Positions 14,009 through 29,000 of a DNA stretch of 64,000 bases are shown in pieces. The DNA is taken from positions 17,334,514-17,398,513 of the forward strand of contig NC_092863.1 of NCBI RefSeq assembly GCF_032062135.1. The letters are read 5' to 3'. The notes beneath the pieces were generated by a model, which saw only the letters and a program-made list of their open reading frames with translations, made no database searches and was not told the DNA's origin. The stretch's first letter is position 1; each line of letters begins with the position of its first letter. The position numbers were made by a program, and so were the translations under genes. The stretch is from Pyxicephalus adspersus (taxonomy: Eukaryota > Chordata > Amphibia > Anura > Pyxicephalidae).

Positions 14009-17000
14009 CCCCAAATCACAGGATCACAGGTGGATCATCCACAAGAAGTCCAAAGCAAGAGCCCATACTCCAGACATTTCTGCAAACACTACTTCCCAAC
14101 AAACCTGTTGTATGGTTTGACCATTGGTTTTATTATACAATAAATCTTTCAAGTCTCCAACACATGAAGTTTGAATTATTCTCTTTTACCAAATGCTAGT
14201 GTCACCACTTAAATGCAAGGAGATTGATCAAATTTTTTTTTTTTTATCATGAAAAGAAATTTGACACATTCATAAACCAATGTGCTTTTGGTTCCCAAAT
14301 AAGCCTCATATAGGAAAGGTCTTTATTCCATTAAGATTTGTGGCAAAAAAAGAATCCAAAACATAAATATGCACCATTCATGTTCCCTGATAAAGCTATT
14401 GCAAGATACAATTAACTTCAACATCAGCAATTTGCGATTTTAATCACAAAACACAACCTAAACCAGGCTTGCCAAAAATGTTGGATGGCCACAGCGAGTG
14501 GGAAAGAGTGAAAGTTAAAATACATAAAACTCCTTAATATATTCCCCGTACTCATACATAGCACTCAGCCATTGCAGAGATGAGGTAGATTTTTAGAACC
14601 TGAAGTTTAACACCTTAATTTAAATTTCATCATCAGGACATCAACCTTTAACCCAAACATAATTTATAAAGTCCTTTAATAGTGCTAGAATAAGCTTAAT
14701 TCTGTCCATTTACGGACGACATGAAACACATTGAAAGAATTTAGCAGTGTCCGGAAAATCCCAAACCTGAGTAACAAGCAAACTTCCTAACTCAAGTTGT
14801 TAACACTTATTAGAAAGTTCCCTAATACTTTTCTCTGACTTTTCATCGCCACATTTAGATTCTTGGCTTTCGCTCTTTCTTCTCACCATACCTTAGATGC
14901 TTTTTCTCTAGTCCATATACTATACAAAGTACTAAGTTACCAAACTAAGAGATCCTTTATCTTTAAATAAATTCAGAATTCACTGACAAACCTACCTGAC
15001 TACCTGCATTTCTTAGTACCTCAGTAAGTCATTACTGTTCATAACAGTAAGTCATTACTGTTCATAAATATGAAATTTGAGCTCAGATCTAATTAAACTC
15101 TTCAGTTATGATAGAATTTGATAATCAAGATTCTTTTTTGGCTTACAGAAAAAAATACAAACATGGACAAAGGACTGGTTAGTCATAGCAGCTATTTACA
15201 CAGAAAACCAAAGGGGTTACTAACAGGTATTTTCTACTTGAACACAAAGAATGGGTAATTAGTGACGGTTTTTGTATTTAAAAGTACTAGGTCTCACATT
15301 GAAAAGCTATTGTATCTGACTTACACTCTTAAAAGTCTTATCAGATACCAAGCTCTAATAATGTCCACTTACCTATACCAATAGTGTTGTTTTAAAAAAT
15401 TTGTCTTTTGCATATAATACATAGTTATGCAGAAGACTTTTTAAATTTGGCCTTCTGATTTGACCTCTCTATGTTGTTTGCGAAAAAGCACAAAACTGGG
15501 TTCCACAGTTTATATGCTATTGATCCCTGAGCAAAAAATAAACCTCAGTTTTCCACAAAACCTTTCACAAGCCCTGTCCGTCTTTTTCCTAGAAAATAAA
15601 TAACATGGTATAAAACCTGTGTCAAAAGTTGATTTCATTTATAGCAATGGCAGCCAAAATCAATATAGTAACCATTAAGTCATCATCGCCAACTCGGTCT
15701 TTGGATGCTGCGAATGATTGAATCTAAATTATGATCCCTGAAAATATCAATTCTAAATTCCAGATATACTTTCTCATAGGGAGAATTATTCTTTTGCAGA
15801 AGATAATCCTACCAGGTGCTTTATGTGTGAGAGAGTGTATATGGGGAGTAGTGATGGTGTTCGAATTTGGGTTGTCCTTATATTCGACCCGAATATGGCT
15901 GTTCGAATTTTGATAGACCCGACCTGAAAAACACGGTATTCGACAGTAAAAACTCGACTTGTTCCCATTCATCACCTGTAGGGCCCTGTGTTCTTGGGTA
16001 GAGTTTCTCTTTTCAAGAATACATAGTACAGCGCTGCAACAGCGATCGCTGTTGCCGCCCTGTGCTATTACTATGTGTTCTTGGATAGAGTTTCTCAATC
16101 CAAGAACACTGGTCCCTACAGGTGATGAATAGGGACAAGTCCCCATTCATCACCTATGATTCTTGGATAGAGAAACTCTATCCAAGAACACATAGTAGTA
16201 GCACAGCACGGAAACAGCAATAGAACACCTACAACTAGTAAAGGGCCGCAAAAGCAATCTGATTGCTCTTGCAGCCCTTTAAAGACCCTAAAAAAACCTG
16301 AGTTCTCGCACCATTGACTTCAATGGTGTTCGAATTCGGCATTTGATCACCAGGACAATTTCCCACTATTCGATCGAATAGCTGTCGAATCGAATAGTGA
16401 GCTATTCAGCCAACACTAATGGGGAGATGTAGCAGGAGACACAGTCTGGTTGTTGACCCATGGATTAATCGGGAAAAGCAGGCAATGTCACCCCATTCAA
16501 GGGATCCAAGTCTTCATTTAAGATCCAGATTTATTGCTAAAACTCCAACCCATACAAACTCCTGAAATGGACACGTTTTACTCTAAACCGATGTTAATCA
16601 TATTGTTTTATTAAGGTCAGAAACACAGGAGATCACTGGTACTAATTGTCCGATATTGTCACATTCTGCAGTGGCTTCACAGCTATTTTTTCTGATAAGC
16701 TGAAAACTGAGTATATTTAAAAGTTAAGCATTTAATATACAATACAAGAATGCCAAAGAGCTATTGTTTAGCTAAATTAAAAATCAAACCACAAGTATTC
16801 CCCTTTTAGGCTTTTCACTGACACCTTACACTGATCTGCCATGCCTACTTCTATGTATTTGATTTGACATATCTCTTTATCACTGAACCTAGGTGTCAGT
16901 ATCCTGATGCAAACTCCAATCCAAACCTGATACAACATTCAGATCAGAAGTGGCCTGTACAAACATCAGAAATCCTTATCTCTATAATAATTCCAGGTTA

Positions 17001-20000
17001 GTGACCTGTGAGCCAATAATTCCCAGAAATTCAGAATAATGAAAGCTGGTCACTGCCAAACAGCCAGTATTGCTAACATATTTCTATCATGATAAATGTA
17101 CTATATAAATAAAAGACACATACAGGGTATTTGGAATAAATGTACACATGGCAAGAAGACATTACTATATTCCAGTCTACAACAGGAAAATAGCTGGCAC
17201 ATGTCTCCTTTTCTGCACAATCCTATCATATTGCAAACTATTCCATACTCCTCATATCCTGCAGAATGTCCTACTAGGTGGGTGGCAGGATGCAAATTAC
17301 TACAACAAGCAGCATGCAAGCATACTGCCAATTTTTTGCTTTTTTTCCTTTTCCTTTATTTCCTCGTTTTTATGTATGTTGGCAAACACAAGTACATTTG
17401 GTGTTCACTTTTCACACCACCGGATAAAGGATGTGGATTTATTTTGGTCTATTCTGATTCCTAGAGGAAGTATATGAGTTCATTAGGTTTCTTACCTGTC
17501 TAGGAGTCTCTTTTAAGTATAGAGATAGCCCCTATCCAGGTACTTGGTCAGCTGATCATGAGAAAAGCAGTCAAACTGGCTAAGTGGACAACTATTGTCC
17601 CATCATAATGCTTTTGCCCCCTTTTAGAAGACGGCCAAGTGACATACCCTGTGCACTTTATTTTTTTTTTACACACATGCAGGCTTCCAAAAAAAATACT
17701 AGAACCTCTATACCAGAGAAAACCAATACACAAAATGACTAACAACTGGAACTAGAGAAAGCTAGGGCTGATGGTTATAGCAGGTTATTGCTGCCAATTA
17801 AAATTAATCTTTTATTCCTTGGGAAAACGTCATCTGAGTGGTTTCAATTAGCAGCAGCTCTAATTTAAATGCAGCTATCTTTAATTTTATTATGCAGATG
17901 AAGGTAATAGTCTTTTCCACAGGTCAAGGATGGTTTCTCCTTGCTCTGCAGAATGGTAGTGATCAGTGAAAGGATAGGGAGTCTGATCCAGGGACACAGA
18001 CAGAGAGGAGCCAGGAAAAGTGTTAACGTTTTGGGGAGTTGCTGCCTTTGGCAAATTTACTAGCAAAATAAAATCAAAGCTACAGTGCAAACTCCAGTGT
18101 TGGGTCCAAGGTGTTAATGGGGTCACCCTTCTCTTCGTTGCCCCTCCTCCCCATCTCACTGTCTGTTTTCTGCTGCTCTACAGCTCTAGTTTTCTTATGA
18201 GCTCATGGAAAGTCTGACAGGCCCTCCAGAAGGTGCTGGCTAGCCCATGTGTATTTCTCTCTAGCAGAGCTGGCGTGACATCCATCCAAGATGGTAATCT
18301 CAGAAAGCAGCCTGGAGCTGGGCCAGGCTGGCAAGTGATTTTCCTACTTTATGGGCAACAAGGGAGGATGTAAGGAATTTTAACGTCTTGACTGCTGGAA
18401 GACTGTACAGGATGCTGAAAAGTTATGAACCCGAGCAAAGTTTTCATATTGTTGAGTAAAGAAATATCAAGACAGCAACAGACATTATTCCTCACGTTTG
18501 TCTCACTAAAAGCTTTACCACAGCCAAAACAATGGTTATTTGTCAAGTTTTTATAGCAGTCTGTGACTCTACTGAGAAGACTGATTAGAAATGAGGATAA
18601 TGGGGCACTGGGACAGAAAGGCCCTGACAGCAGTAACAAATGTTACAGAGATTCTACACTTACTCACTGTACTAAAATATGTTTTGTTCCTGTCTTTGGA
18701 AATATTTTCCATCACCTTCTGTTCTGCATTAAAAAACAGTCAGTTTTCACAGTTTGTGGAAAAAAATGGCATTTTGCTGCTGTCCATATTTGTCTATGAA
18801 AAAAGACTAGAACTAGTAAAACAGCCCCCTTTTAGTGGCTTATGTAATAAACATGCTGAATTACCCAGAGTCGGTGTAATTACCAATTGGCGGCGGAGCA
18901 GGCAGCAGTGAGACTAAATGACTAGGGGGAGTAACCGCAATCCCATCCAATCAGATCTGACCTTTCAGCGAGTGGATGTCCAACAGTATTGTGGGATTGC
19001 ACCCCCATCCAGAACTTAGGTAACTTCTGTCTGTAAGTGTAAACATCCAACCTTCATACAAAGCATTGCATTTTCAAATAAATTATAAAGTATTACCCTA
19101 CTTCCAAGGCCACAAGGATAATATATCAGAACACAGCCTCAGTGACTGTGGTATCATGGTTTATAAAGAACCCTTAGGATTTGCCCGCTACACTACACAA
19201 TCAGCTATTAAAATTTGCTAATATAGCTAAGGCAGTATTGAATTTCAGTTTTGAGTGGTCAGAAGTAGTCCACTTCTCTCTGCACTAGCAACCATTTTGT
19301 TAAGGTTCTTAACAAACATCTAGCCTATTTCCGGGCCACTATTGATGCAGTTCTCCGATTCGATTTTAAAAGCTCATATACAATTTTTGGGGTAATATGA
19401 TGTCACCACTGGGGATGGGCAAGGTGAACATCAAACTATAAAATTACACATAAATTTTGCTTTCAAATTTGCTGATATTTGTCAACAAGTTGCCCTCAAC
19501 CGGGAGGCCTGAGGAAGTAAAAAATCTAGGTCCCTCCTGGTATTGCACTGTACAATGAAAGTGGGGAAAAGTCCTGACCCTTCTATGGATGTGCCAAAGT
19601 TACATCATCAGTGACCAACCAACTGGTGACAAAAGACCAGTTGGACCATAAGAAGATGATGCTGTACCTGCAAATCAGTAATGACGGGAAGCACAGGCTA
19701 AGCTTTGCTGGTAGTGGTTACATTAGCAGTTATGTTTGCCATGATTTGCATGTATGTTGTACCATAAATATTGACCTTTTATGAATGCTAATACTTAGTA
19801 CACAGTTCTGTGATATAAAATATTTAGATTTTTTACTCTTACAGCATGTCCTACTCAAATTTTCTTTATCTGTTCTACAGTGTTCCCTCTCTTTCCATCA
19901 TTTCCTATTCCATGTCCCCACACCCCATGTCTTCTTCTCCAATTCTATATTCAAGTCTTTGTTATCAACTCAAATTATTTATAAAAGGAACATTTCTAGA

Positions 20001-23000
20001 ATAAAACTGCAGTTTCAGACTTCTCGTTGTGTGTCTTCTGTCATGCGAATCCCCTGACTCCAAAGCTTTAAGACATTAACCAAACAAGTATGCGGATAAG
20101 TACTTTTGACTTTACTTTGACTTTCCTAATCTGATTACTTGCTCTATGCCATTGCCCAGGAAATTATTTAAACTAAAGGTTTAGCATAACAACCAATTGG
20201 CTAGCATTTTTAAACAAGGTCAGCCTCCATTAGTCTTGATTAAATTGTTCTTCTCTCTTGCTTACTTCATTTTTCTATATGCCAGAGCTTCACCTACTGG
20301 TTAGGTAGAATACTACATAGTATTCACATGCAATATTCTACACTTACATGATGACTTCATACCCCCCTTCCCCTCCAACCAGTGTTTCTCACCCAGGTTT
20401 CCGAGGAACCCTATGGTTCCCTCAGAGGTTGCTAGGGGTTCATATTTTTTTTAATTGTGATCTAACCATGTCTATATGGCTCCCCTTTTTTGCTAATGGG
20501 CCCTATTTGCAGTAACAGAGTAGACAGGTTTCCTTTCATTTATCCCTTTGTTCATTCTCCTTCACAATCTCTGCACAGATCTCACATAACTCCATCACTC
20601 ATCTATTCCACCGTGTTCCTTTAGTATTCCTACAAAAATATGTTTCATTCGCTACTTATTTCTCATTTATAAATCAACACAAACTGTGCATGTCTCCTGC
20701 ATGGTCCCAGCATTGTTTCTCCCGCATTCTAATCCTATAATCTGCAATTCCAAAAGTATCCTCTCCTACTTTTTATCTTGCCTTAAAGGTGACCTTTTTC
20801 TGGATAAGAAAGCTGTCATTGTTACTACTTTTTTTGTCCTTTCTTAAAAAAATTAAAGGCTCCTGTCCACTATATAGTTTTTGGTGTCGTACAGATGGGC
20901 CGCTTCTTGTTTGTTTAGCTGGGCATGTACTTTCAATAAATAATACAATACCCACCTTATTCTATCTATAGCAGAAAGATAGCCGTGGCCTACTTCAAGC
21001 TACTGTGGCCTTTCCAAAGGCTAAAGAGGATTTTTGTTGGATAATGTACACAAGGTCGTGTCTCTGAGCAAGATGCATAATGTTCTTGGTAAGGAACTGG
21101 GATTTTGGGTTATTAGTACAGTTTTCCTCATAAGGGTCATTTTTGCTCTTGTACAGCAAGTACACTTACAGTTTAAAGAATGTCAACCAGGATTTAAAAG
21201 AGTTCTCCATTAAATCTTTCTCTTCCTTGTCTCCTCCATTTTCCAGTTCCCTTCATCTTGCTACTTATTACACTTTGCTTGCAGGTGATGTGTGCCTAGC
21301 CCACATGCGTTTCCTTCTGATATCCAGGAAATCCTTGCAGATTACTCCCTGTCGAAGCTTTATTGCTTTAAACTCTAGGAATGTGTGGCCAGTCTCCAGC
21401 TCTCTCTGCTGCTCTGCAGTCTCCAGCTGCTGAGAGGGCCATAGACCAGATCCCTCTTCCTCCACCTCCTCCTTTTCTGAGCTTAAATGTGTCTAGTTCT
21501 ATAACATGCTAGCTGGAGCTAAGAGCTGAATCCCCCAGCCGTTATGCCAGCGTCAACCACCTTGCTGCTAAAGAACAACAGAACTTTGTTTAAAAACTTT
21601 GGAAATATAAAACCCCTTCGGGCACCATTTCTCCATTAGACATTTTATCCTGTAACATATTTACCCAACTGAATCACCATTAGTTTTCTAAATATCACTG
21701 TATCCTGTATAAATTACCATTTGTTTAAAGTTATCCTATTGACTGCATAAAGAAATGTTCAGTTAGCTACGTCCTTCTGGTTCACTTCCTTTCTCATAGC
21801 GATTGTCATGGGTGATCTGTACACATATGGGCAGACCGTTAAACAGATACAAACCTTTTTTTTATCATCTGATATGTAGGCAAATTCTTTACATAAGATT
21901 TTTAATAAAACTCTGGTCCTCTACTCTACTGAAATTGGTTACACCAATATCACTGCACAGTCAACTTCTCACAATATGCATTGAAAGCTGCAACATAGAC
22001 CCCCACTTCCTCCCTGGAGAAAGTTCAGCATCATCTAGCCAAGTGTTTCTCAACCAGGGTTCATAAGAGGTTGCTAGATGTACCTTGAACAATAGCTAAT
22101 TTGTACATGTAAGTTCAATTACCACTGACACAGATGATCTTTTGACTATTATACAGGTGTCATACATCCCACTGGCCATCACAATAATGTACTGCGAGCT
22201 GTGGATTTTGGTTTTATTGTTAGGAGTTCCCCAAGACCTAAAAGTTATTTTAACAGTTCTCTCATGTTAAAAAGTTTGAGAAAAGCTGATCTAGCCTTTT
22301 CCTCCCCAATCTGACTGTCCCATGTCTTCTTCTTCATTATTTGGAATGTAGTCATTTTTATCATGAAAGCTCAGAGGTCAGCATTACCATAGTTTCCCGT
22401 TTCAGCACCCCTCTTCCTCTCGCCATAATCTACCATCATAGTGACCAGAAAGACAAAGACGGTAATGTCCCTTAATCTAAAAAAAGTATGTAATAAAAAT
22501 TGAAAAGATTGGAGATAAATATAATTAGCATTTTGCTCTGGGAGAAAATTAAAGGAGACTGGGAAGGCAGAATTAACTTTAGCTTTAAGGTTCACCAACA
22601 CCAACACATGTTGTATTTGAAAATATGGCTTGGTTCGTAGTTTCTGAGACCAGCTGCATAAATCAAGTCAGGCTTCTGCCTTTTGCACCAGATATTCATT
22701 GAGCAGATACATAGAAAGGAAACACAAATGAAAAGTACAACTAAAGGCACCAATATGACCAGTTAAACCAATACCAAATTCAGTTACTGCGTTACCAGGA
22801 GACGGTATTCTAAATTCAGTAGCAATGCACATTGATACCACACCAAAAAAGCGCCATTAGGTAGGCATCATTGGCAGGATTAACAGATAATTATGAGACT
22901 TTGCAAAAGGTCCAAAAAAACTGTTTTGCATGCAGTTTTTATTTACACAATTTATTGTTTTCTGCTTTTTAATCCTACACAGTAATTGTGCTTTATTGCT

Positions 23001-26000
23001 GATTGTCGCAATGCAACTTCATGGGACCTATTTGTAAAGTGGCTGTTTACCAGAAAAATAAATTATTCATATACAAATATTGCCATTTCCATTGTACTGC
23101 ATTCAGCTGCAAAGATTTCTTCTTTTTAGCAAGATCACCACTTTCCAAAAGTCATGATATGGGCTGCCATGCAAGTTTATGACCAATGGAGATCAGTGAG
23201 TTGAGTTTCTCATCCTCAATTAAGATTCATTATGGTAAGGAAATCAATCACTTATTGTCACTACTTTAAAAGTATTATTATTATACAGTATTTATATAGC
23301 ACCACTTTATTACACAGCACTGTACAAAGTCCATAGTCATGTACCTAAATGTCCCTCAAAGGAGCTCACAATCTAATGTGCCTAACGTAGTCATATGTAA
23401 ATAATGTAGCCTAATGTCAATTTTTAGGGGGAAGCTAATTAACCACACTGCATGCTTTTGGGATGCGCGAGGAAACCCATGCAGATACAGGGAGAACCTG
23501 CAAACCCCATGCAGATAATGGCCTGGCTGGGAAATCAAACCTGGAACCTAGCACTGCAAAGGCTTTAGTGCTAACCCCTGAGCCACATTTCCTTTTATAT
23601 AGTGCTGATATTAAACATTCACATGCTGCTCAATATATCCCACTCCTTGAAAGTTGCTATCATAATGGGATAACCATTGTTGAACACGTCATTGGGTTTA
23701 GGTTTTTAATGTTTTTGTTGACCAGTATAAATCATATTACTAAAAAAAGAATAGGTTTTGAAACAATGTAAGATATCAACCATATTGTGTCTTATCATGC
23801 AGTTTATTCAATAATTTTTTAGTGTGGTTAACAGATACAGTATAATATGTTTTGGACCTCATCTATAGACAGTGATACCCGACAGTGTTACATATAGGCA
23901 TTTGAAGACTGCACATTCTTGAACATTCTGGATAGACCGCAAGTTTAAAGGGATTACATTTTTTATATTAGTATTAAAATTAAAAGTTACCTCCACTGGT
24001 GTATCCCCCCTGTCTCTGTCACCGCATAAGTAGACAATTATGCATATAAGGCAATTATGTAAAACCTGGAATCTGCAAAGTTCTTGTCTCACAGTGATTT
24101 GCTACTAAATTACAACGTTGCATTCTGATCAGTGGGGAAGAGGAAATGTTTCCTCCAGTCTGCAGCAGACAGATGACATCACAGCCTTACCTAAAGCTGC
24201 GTACACACGTCCAATGATTATCGCTGGAAACGAACGACTAATGACCAACGAAAGGCGGATTGGCCGAAAATCGTGAACCAACCACGCTGACGAACAAGGA
24301 TTGTCGTTGGAAATGAACGACCGGCACAGCGGATGTAATTGGCTGACGATCGTTCACTATCTATCGTGTGTACAGTCGTTCAGTGATCGTGGATGTTTCT
24401 GCAATACACTTTATCCTTTACATGTCACTCCCTGCATCGTTCAAACAATTGTATCTAGCGTGTGGACACTATTGGTGGATTAAATTTGAACGAATATATA
24501 GTTACAGCATGTACAGTATTGTGCACAATACGATCCTTGAAGTATAATCATGCATATTGGTTGATCGGTCGTAATCCTTCGTTTTCTAATGATAATTATT
24601 GGAAGTGTGTACCTAGCTTAAAGCTCAAGGACATCTTTCAAATGATAAAGAATGATGAAGAACTGAAACATTACACTGTTTCATCATTTTGGAACATATG
24701 TGATTTTTATCACAGTTATACCGAAAAGTCTACAGTGGTCATTTAGATACTTGCAAATTCCTGATTGTGTCTGCTTCTTTTTAAAAGCTTTTGAATACTT
24801 TCAGTTGTGTTTACAGAAGGATGTTTTCTTGACAAAGTTTTCTTGGAGTGCATTGGATTCATGTGACATGTGCCAAAAAGATGCCTGTTATATAACATTG
24901 CACAACATCTCTGACTAGTGAGAGCTAAACTAATCTGATCCATTGCTGTACAAATTTACAAACAACTGACCGGTTGATTTCATGATGGATAACAAGTCTG
25001 AAAACATGGTGCAAAAACAGAATATTTCAGGGTTTTTTCCCAATGGGGTTGGGACAGGGTAAGGCACAGGACAGCTCCCGATTGGAATTACTGGAACATA
25101 TGCATTTACCAACTCGTTCAATCTGTCCTCATAAGCTCAAAACACCAAAATTCAATAGCTAGTTAGAATGCTTACCAAACTGTGCATAAATTATAAATGT
25201 ACTTTAATATTACTAACCTGCATTTATATAACACTAAAATATTACACAGCACCTTACAAAGTCCATAGTCACATCACTTACTGCCCCTCAAATGAGCTCA
25301 CAATCCTGTGTCCCTAAAATAGTCTAAGGCCCATTGGGGGAAGCCAATAACCTACCAGCTTGTTTTTTTGGATGTGTAAGGAAACCTACACAAACACAAG
25401 AGAACATACAAACTACCTTAATGCAAGAGCCTTAGCCATTGAGCCAACCATGCTCTCAGCTTTAGTTCCAGAAGTGAAAATTACCCCATGAGTACTAGGC
25501 CTTATAGTACAAGTAATAGAACCATTATTAAGCAAAGAAACTGATTATTTTTTCTGCTTTTCAGAGTTTCATTTTCTTCCAAAATCTATTCATTCTAGGC
25601 ATAGGAAAATTGCAGTCAAGAAGTAGTCTGTCACAGCAATGGCAACAAAAGTGCATTGCCAAAGTGGCTGATTTTTAGCAGTTTTAGAATGGAGAAGGTA
25701 TAAAAGTTTTTGATGCAACAATCTACAGAAAAAAATTTCAGGACTCTGCTTTATATATTTTGGGAATAACGTACCGTATGTTCTTTTAGTAGTGTAAAGT
25801 CTTTTGCCTACTTGCTCCTTCCCACAAACCATTGCTAGATAACTGGCCAGGTGACTTATCCCAGGTCTTTTAATACTTTTTTTTATATGGGAATTTGGAA
25901 TGTAATTTGAGAGAGAAAAAATACTATGGGAAAAGTCAAAGAAATAGCAACGAGGTCACCAGAAGCAAGGAAGCGTGGCAAAACACTAGTGTAGGAGAAC

Positions 26001-29000
26001 ACACAACTTGGAAAAACAACTTAAATCGTCTTACTCTACAATATGTTCTTCCTTGTCTCAACGAATGTTTGCCAAGTATAATTAATCAAAACTAATAATG
26101 ACCTGCCACCCTCAGGGTCATTGCTATGATTTGGAAGGATTTGAGGCTCCATGTGAGAAGTAATGAAACTGCACATATAGAAAGTGGGAGGGATATGACT
26201 AAATAAAATGTTTGTATATACACACACAGTAACTTCCCCGGGCCATTTTAAGGCCACCTTTCTCATGCCTTTGCAGAAACAAGGGCAACAGCTGTGTCAG
26301 GAACCTGGGAACCAAATAGCAGTGCCTGGCATCACAATGATTGCCAGCACTGCTGCATTTTTGGGCCTTGCTGTGACTTCAGGGGTCATGGGCTTGGTAG
26401 TTACATCAATGCCAAGTCATGGGGAGCATTTTTGGATTTGCCTCACTTATCTCTAAATGGCTGACCCACATGTCATTTACCTCATAACCCTAGATTTACC
26501 AAAAATCTTTTTGTTACAGTGACCAATGTTGCCCCTTAGAAAAGAAACTATTAGTGGAACGCTATTCCTCCCAGTGACATCAACTACAGGGCAATTGCTC
26601 CTGCCACTGTCTACAGTCTGGCCTCTTTAAGATCTGAAGGACAGTGAACTGACTTATTGTTAAAAAATTATGAGGCCCCTAAATTGGATAGTAAAGATGG
26701 CGAGGCATCCTTTGCTCCTTAAGCTGTAGTAGGGTAGCAATTGGACAAAGATAGTAACTCCTAGGATTTAGTTTCATTTCATGTAGTTTAATTTACTTTG
26801 GCAGATGGAGAAGCAAATGATGGTCTTTTGGTCCTTTTTGTGGTGGTAATGCAGCAAACTCGATTAAGTTTGTGTATATTGGAAGAGACAATGTAATAAT
26901 TAATACCTGTGGTGTCATAAGATGTAACCTTCTAAAACAGTGTATGGGTCAATATGATGTCGCCATGAGTTTTGCCATAACCATTTTTGACAATGTCATG
27001 TTGCCTTTGTAATTGTGGTATGTGCATGTATATGTGTAGGAATAAAAGGAAAAAGTGCCTTTTTCTTCAGTTGACGAGTTAGATCCTGCATCCCCTAAAT
27101 GTACTGCTCTCTTTGTACTGGTGACCTGTGTTACTAGAAAAAAAGTGAAGATAAATCCAAAATGTTTAGCATTGTATTAGAATAGGTGGTAAGATGAACC
27201 TTTTCCTGATCCCGGGAGAGCTGGCTGTGGTTTTAACCTATTTTAACTCCCCATTTATATATATTCTAGCAATATTCATTTACCTTTATGTTCTTGACAT
27301 CATTATGCTACAAATACAATATAGCAGTCCTAGGAGACAATTTAGCCAACAGTATGAATATTGGCAGCCCCAGATGAGGACATAGAAAGGTGCAAAGTGT
27401 GCTACTGCACAAGGATCCCGGACTCTCCTCGGGCAAAAAGGGGCCCCAAGTCAGTTTGTCAGAGGGGTCTCAAGTCGGTTTTGCACAGGGGCCTACTGTT
27501 GGCTACATCCGCCACTAGACAGCACAAGACGTGAACTTTACACTAGAGAGAAGACACAGAGTTGACAGCTACCAAACAAATTGAATTGCAGGCCAGAGTA
27601 ATAAAAGTAAATCTGATGGGTTGCTGCCTGTTACTGAACAACATGTCTCTGGCTCATCAGCTTGGAAAAAGATGGGACCTGCTGGCTGATGTCTGCCATC
27701 ACGCTACATTTTGCAGTTCCTGGTATTTCTGGACACTGACTTTGAACTGTGTTTGTATCTGGTTAACATTTAACTGTCCTAGCATGAGGTCACAAGTAGG
27801 GTCATTAAAAGAGCAACATTCTGAGAAATGTCCCACTGACACAGCACTTTATTACAAACTATTTTGCCCTGGATTTCATACACATATATTTGCCTATGTG
27901 TTTTGATTTTAAGTCTTAACCTTATTCAATACTTCCCTCAGCATGTTGTTCATTTTAAATAATAAACTCCAGCATGCACAGCTCATTATTGTATATGGTA
28001 CAAAGTCTCTGGAAGTCTTTGTTGACAGATGTCAAAGGACCCTGTTCAACTGGCCCATTATCTTTTACCCGCTAAAACACATGGGTTCAAAGCTGTATTT
28101 TACAGCCCAGAATTACATTTATTACTTTTGTTTGTGTTAAATATTTGAACTGTCTTTTTCACTACTACCCTATAATCGTTTTCAAATTTATACAATTATT
28201 TATTCTGCCATCCTTCCTGCCACAAGTGAAATAAGCAAAGATAGAGACTACATTTAGACAAGCCAATCAGTTCATGAAGAATACTACTTTAATTGCTGTG
28301 CCAATTTTAAAGACATTGAAAGAAAAAGTGTTGGTTGCCATCAGGTGGATTGTGATCTACAGGTAGATCGCAAATGCAACACGAGTAGATCGCGGAGCCC
28401 TGCCTTTCAAAATAAACTCTACCGCGCACAGCAGTTATTAAGTCCAAGTTTTTATTGTTGGTAGATCATATTGACTTGGTCATTTTAAAAGTAGCTTGCA
28501 AGCCTAAAAAGAGTGGGGCACCACTGGCATAGACCATTCACCGAACTCACTAGACTTCGCCCATCTGAATCTTCCCCAATTTCCAATGAATTTAAAAGAA
28601 ATTTGATAGCAGCATCAAAGCAGTATTTCAGTGATCAGACATCAGAATAGATGAAGGATAAAAAGATATGCCAAGTGTGTTTAACTTCAGGGTAAATATG
28701 TGGAATAGAATGTATGTTTAGAGCTCTAGGTTATTTTCTTCTTGGTTGGGTCTAAAGTGTTTCAGCACTCCCTCTGATATATGAAAATTTAAATTAGATA
28801 TTTATAATGCACACAAATTACCTTGCAGTTGAAGTTATGCATCCTGATTGCAATCGTCAAAAGTGTCAAACAGAATGCCCCAATACAGCTTAACTATAAA
28901 AGCAGGGTATCAAGCACAATCACGTGGCACGGGCAGAAGTAGACCTATTGCTTGCACAATTTCACAGGGACCCCAATTTCGTAAAAAGCCTATCATGGCC

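Noticed and set aside
13867..14199. 110-residue open frame
   Set aside because: Runs through the TA microsatellite (repeating Tyr-Ile) and has no other content.
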